Shown one piece after another: positions 60,339-64,000 of a stretch of DNA of 64,000 nt. The stretch lies in NCBI GenBank assembly GCA_029449235.1, contig JANATG010000009.1, positions 2,170,001 to 2,234,000 of the forward strand, read 5' to 3'. Below the pieces are notes generated by a model. The model was given only the letters and a program-made list of their open reading frames with translations. It was not told the origin of the DNA and made no database searches. Origin of the DNA: Linnemannia schmuckeri (taxonomy: Eukaryota > Mortierellomycota > Mortierellomycetes > Mortierellales > Mortierellaceae). How positions within the stretch are numbered: position 1 is the stretch's first letter; every line of letters begins with the position of its first letter. A program made the position numbers and the translations under genes.

Positions 60339-61490
60339 GCGTTCTCTGCGGTCAGGAAGCCCGATTCAGAGTAGGAGAGTAGGTGGTTGATGCCCATGAT
60401 GTTAAGGTGCACCAATGCCGTTGCTCGAGGGGAGACCAAATACGCGTGCAAAGCCTTGTGAATTCCCACATAATTGCCCTTCGGGTGAACCTCGAGACCC
60501 CGTAGACAGCTCAGAGTCATCGCTTGGAGTTCAGTCGGCCGGCGGGGGAGCAAGAAATCCATCAAGCCCTCGTTGTAAAAGTCGTCCTTGCTAAAAGACC
60601 AATTGGGCGCCGTCGCAAATGTGCTCCTGAAACTGTCCATCTCGTTCGCGCCCAACAAGTCCCCAAATAAGCTGACCTGGGCAAGCTCGAGTTGGGGACA
60701 GGATCGCCCAATGTGGTAGAAAAACTCGATCCGACCCATGGGTTCAACATTGACTTTTCCTGTGTCTGTACTAACCTGAACAAGATGCAGCGAGAACAGC
60801 TCCATCTTGACGAGGTTCGGACTGGCGCCGGTCATGGTATCCAGGGACCGCTGTGAGACCAGAATATTCTTGATTGTCAAACTCTACAACGCCAGCGGTC
60901 GCTCAGAACCAGTCCGAGTCCAGAGCGCATGATCCTTTGACAGCTCCACCTGCACAAGCCCGTCAGTCATCGATATAGCTAGCCGTCCCGTAAGCGACAA
61001 CTCTCTCACCATCGGACAGGCATCCAGAATGACATCCACATCGAACGAGGCTTGATTCGACTTTGACAGATTCTCGATCCTGACCTCCAGAAGCCTGCTC
61101 GCAAAGGGAATAGAACATCTGAACAACGACGCCATGCGTGACGGGACATATGGTGCCATTGGCTGGTAGGCTTCAAATACTACCCGAAATATATTTGCCA
61201 ACTCATTGCCTTCGGAGACTTCTTTAGCCCGCTTGAAGAGCTCTTCCCATACATAGTTGTAGCCTGGATAGTTCTCTGCCCCACTCTACTATCCGAGATC
61301 AACAAGACAATATACAACATTTTTGCATCCGGTAAGACTCATCAACAGCGCCTGACTTTCTTGGCGCGTCAAGTGGACCGACCAGGTGGCGACAATAGGT
61401 GGGAGGGGAGAGAACCGACAGGAGACGTCGAGCCAGTCGCGGCGGACTAGACTTGCGTATTGTATCAGATGTAAGGAGAGAGGAACGCAA
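60302..61490 (-). pseudogene. Broken F-box/LRR-like gene
   Basis: One continuous reading frame on - is interrupted by stops: SLVRRDWLDVSCRFSPLPPI (about 61450), then a tandem TAG TAG near 61290, then YPGYNYVWEELFKRAKEV, the LRR-like run LLEVRIENLSKSNQ / MVRELSLTGRL (60884-61201), a TAG at 60884-60886, then NLVKMELFSLHLVQVS, LELAQVSLFGDLLG, ELQAMTLSCLRGLEV and TALVHLNIMGI to a stop at 60302. The repeats resemble the two intact F-box-like proteins in this window. Three in-frame stops and no ATG at the head argue for a pseudogene. The 3' end abuts the hAT remnant. Confidence 0.7.
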
Positions 61491-61933
61491 AAATGTGGGC
61501 TAAAACTTGTGGAATACGAAGGACTCGGTGCGGTGTTGGCGGCGCTGTGGTGGTGTCGATATTCAGTAATGAGGTGGAGGCTGGAGTTGGTGTCGGACTG
61601 AGGTTCAACGAGGGTCAGGATGACAATGGAGGGGTAGGAGCGAGTTCATTCTCCTCTGGTTTTGTCATTGCAAATGGTGAATGTGTGTGTGCGAGTGATG
61701 GATGTCGCTGAAGGGTGCGTGCAAGGGAGTAGAAGGAGTAATGACGGGAAAGAATAGAGGAAAAGAGAAGAGAAAAGAGGAAGGAGAGGAAGGAAGCGAT
61801 CTCAGGCGCAGAAAGTCAGGGGAGGAAAGTTGACACTTAAGACTGTTATTATGCGATAATTGTAGAAGGGTATGCCCCTTGCCGTTTTTATTTCTACGTC
61901 TTACGAAAGATAAAAAGAAGAGCCAACTAACGT
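61491..61933. other. Intergenic region
   Basis: 443 bp between the broken gene and the Ost3/6 stop. Purine-rich on + at 61730-61820. No gene seen. Confidence 0.4.
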
Positions 61934-63513
61934 CTAGCGGAACATAAGAGTAAAAGGGTAGCCTGGATTCTTCATCTTGAAGACCTGGATGAGGATACTG
62001 AACACAAACGTAAACATGCCCATGCACACCCACACAGCCGCACGCTGGCCCACAGGGCTCTCAATCCGGGGCACAACCGCAATCAGTCCAATCGAAGCAC
62101 CCGTCAACAGCGAGTACAGAACAGCAATGATCTGTGTCTCGAGTCCAAACTGGTTCTGGAATCCATTCGCAATAAAACCCGAGCGACCCTGCTGCGTAGG
62201 CATAGAGTAAGGAGGGTTACGGATCTGGTTCCACATATGTCCTGAGATCATTACGAAGATAATAATCTAGTTGTTGCATGAATAATAACATAGGTATTAA
62301 TGTCACAGCTCACGCCCGGAGTACACATACGCAATCGTGTTATAAATTCAAGTTGTTCATAACAAACAACAAGCAATTGCACAAAGAGGATATCTAGGTT
62401 AGGAAATATAATACGAGTTCAACAAAGAGAACACCTAACTTACCATGGAAATGGTGGACCAGAAGTACTTGCTGGCAAAGATCTTGTGTCCCTTTCTGGC
62501 GAAAACGATAACAGCAAAGACAGCAGTAAAAGTTCCAAGGACCTTGACAGCCAAGCCCATAAAGTCAAAAGGACGCTGCACCTTGATCTTCACTCCCGAT
62601 CTCGCGTGCAACCACGCCGCGAATGACTCCGCTTGGAAACCGCTGTTCTCATCAGCAACATCATAAAGATGAATGTATAGCGTTAATTATCCATTGTATC
62701 CACGTCTGCGTGGTATCCTATGTTCCCATCGTCCAGTCGAGTACAGTCAAGCCCAGTGAAGCGCAGTCGAGCCCAGTCGAGCCCAGTCGAGCCCAGTCGA
62801 GTTCAGTTGAGTCCAATTGAGTCCACGCCTATGTTCAACCGAGCAATTGACACACAATATCCATGAAACAAAAAGAAAGAGAATGATGTACCTCTTGCCA
62901 AAGTCATAGCGGTCCTGGGAAGGATTGCCAGAGATGCTGCTAGAAGCAGGAAAGTACAAGACCGAAGGGGCGCTGTTCATGCCAAACTTTTGAAAGATAG
63001 CCTGTCCGGCCTTAAAGTCAAGGATGCTGAAGAAGAGCTGCGACTTGTTCGCCAACTTGGACCAGCCAGCGGCGACCATCTTGTACTCGGGGTCAAAGTT
63101 CCTATATATATATATATTCAGTTACTCCGTTCAAGTCAGTATGCTTTGCCTTCTTTTGTATTTGAGTAGGTGTGAAAGAGACAAAGACGCGATGAAAACA
63201 CGTTAGAGTGAATTTGAATTTACAAGCAGGGGACACAGTTGAACTCGGGGCTGATGGCGGTAAAGAGGACGACCATGGAGTAGTTGCGAGGCTTGGCCAT
63301 GACGTCTTCGAAGGCAAGCGAGTCGAGTTGGATGACGCCCTTGTTCTTGGATGCCTTAGCCTCGAGGCGGGAGACCTTCTTTTGAAGGAGGGCGTCGTTG
63401 TCGTTCTGGGGTTGGGCGTGAGCGATGAAGGATGATGTGGAAGAAGACGCGCTGAGAAAGGCGACCAGGGCCAGGAGCAAGGTCAGGAACAGCGTCCTGG
63501 AGATGACAGCCAT
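61934..63513 (-). CDS. OST3: Oligosaccharyltransferase subunit Ost3/Ost6 family
   Basis: Exons on -: 63513-63224, 63101-62892, 62642-62444 and 62266-61934; 343 residues, phases consistent. A signal peptide (about 1-34, ending AHA) precedes a lumenal thioredoxin-like domain: VIQLDSLAFEDVMAKPRNYS, VVLFTA, the redox motif CVPC (last residues of exon 1) and FGMNSAPSVLYFPA. Four membrane spans follow (LAVKVLGTFTAVFAVIVFA, IIIFVMISGHMW, IIAVLYSLLTGASIGLIAVV, AAVWVCMGMFTFVFSILIQV). The GHMWNQIR-PP and KNPGYPF signatures are typical of Ost3/6 (TUSC3/MAGT1 in animals). The subunit holds acceptor polypeptides by mixed disulphide during N-glycosylation in the ER. The family-level call is firm; Ost3 versus Ost6 cannot be separated here. 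Confidence 0.94.
62734..62823. repeat. Degenerate 10-bp minisatellite in Ost3/6 intron 2
   Basis: About nine tandem copies of a CAGTCGAGCC-like unit, four of them nearly identical (62764-62800). Located within the intron 62643-62891. Confidence 0.85.
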
Positions 63514-63782
63514 GGTTGTTTGTTTGATGGGAGATGTAATAAATAGGAGAAGAAAGAGAAAGAAAAAAGAGGAATGAAAGTGGACAGCGAGACCAGGGGA
63601 TGATGCTCCTTCTTCCTAACCGTCCTTCTTGGACCGTTGGTTCGTTGGCAGTCCAGGACAGGCGCACAATCATCGCGCTCCTCCCCTTGTCTGCTCTGCT
63701 GGATGAATAGAATTGGATGATGGATAAATTATCAGGCACACCCTTAATAGATCACGTGCTTCTTTTTTAATTAATGATGATA

Positions 63783-64000
63783 CTACACGACGACGGCCAC
63801 TTCGGTAGGACAAGACTCGTCGTCATCAGTCACCTCAAGGCGCTCCAACTCAACAGACGAACGCCCAGACGGCGCATCTGCAACAATAGCTGCTTCTGTT
63901 CCTACTGCTGCTGCTTCTGCCTCTGCTGCGGCTGCTTTCTGAGCCTCACGCGCCTCGGTCTGGAAACGAATCGACTGCTCAAGGCACTCGACATAAATCT
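63783..64000 (-). CDS. 3' end of an unidentified gene, truncated by the window edge
   Basis: Open on - from the right edge to TAG at 63783-63785; 72 codons visible. It reads IYVECLEQSIRFQTEAREAQ, an Ala/Glu-rich helix (KAAAAEAEAAAV), then a Ser/acidic tail ending EVAVVV. Composition and codon use look coding. The helical Ala/Glu segment could be a coiled coil. The family cannot be judged without the upstream part. Confidence 0.6.
   Translation of the reverse strand, partial: IYVECLEQSIRFQTEAREAQKAAAAEAEAAAVGTEAAIVADAPSGRSSVELERLEVTDDDESCPTEVAVVV

Overview
The window is nuclear DNA of a filamentous, early-diverging fungus, most likely Mortierellomycota (a Mortierella or Linnemannia relative). 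I infer this from short spliceosomal introns (about 50-180 nt, GTRNGT donors, CTAAC-type branch sites), long Gln-, Ser- and Pro-rich disordered tails, several F-box/LRR-type genes, and fungus-specific families (WOPR regulator, Bre4-like transporter, Urb2). A soluble-adenylyl-cyclase-type gene, a class I do not know from Dikarya, points the same way. The species call is inference. There is no CRISPR array, operon or rRNA, and I saw no tRNA.

Layout, left to right. Urb2/Npa2, a ribosome biogenesis factor, lies on + at 950-6826 (7 exons). It converges on a giant Gti1/Pac2 (WOPR) transcription factor on - (7577-12772, 4 exons). A giant alpha-arrestin with PPxY motifs follows on - (14483-21472, 5 exons). 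A decayed, intron-containing eIF3e pseudogene on - occupies about 24010-25936. Next come a single-pass membrane protein (26109-27791, -), a nine-exon TM9/Emp70 nonaspanin (28182-31094, -) with a 152-bp GA/CT microsatellite just before its start codon, an F-box-like protein (31631-33217, -), a small conserved protein (33607-34258, +) and a second F-box-like protein (34497-36518, -).

The middle holds a very large Bre4/FUSC-type membrane protein (38023-45793, -), probably extended by an upstream Ser/Pro-rich exon (46352-47140), then a short gene whose product resembles bacterial YbaY/YscW lipoproteins (48355-48860, -) and fibrillarin (49479-50980, -).

The right part holds the most notable gene, a 2010-residue homologue of animal soluble adenylyl cyclase (ADCY10 type) on + at 52783-59607, with two cyclase domains, a P-loop NTPase and a long helical-repeat region. 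After it come a hAT transposase remnant and a broken F-box/LRR-like gene (60054-61490), the oligosaccharyltransferase subunit Ost3/6 (61934-63513, -), and the 3' end of an unknown gene running off the right edge (63783-64000, -).

The genes are individually transcribed housekeeping and signalling genes and do not form a visible pathway cluster. Two (Urb2, fibrillarin) act in nucleolar pre-rRNA maturation and three (TM9, Bre4-like, Ost3/6) in the ER/Golgi membrane system. The cyclase and the WOPR regulator are candidate parts of cAMP and morphogenesis signalling. Exon borders were set by hand from splice consensus plus reading-frame continuity.
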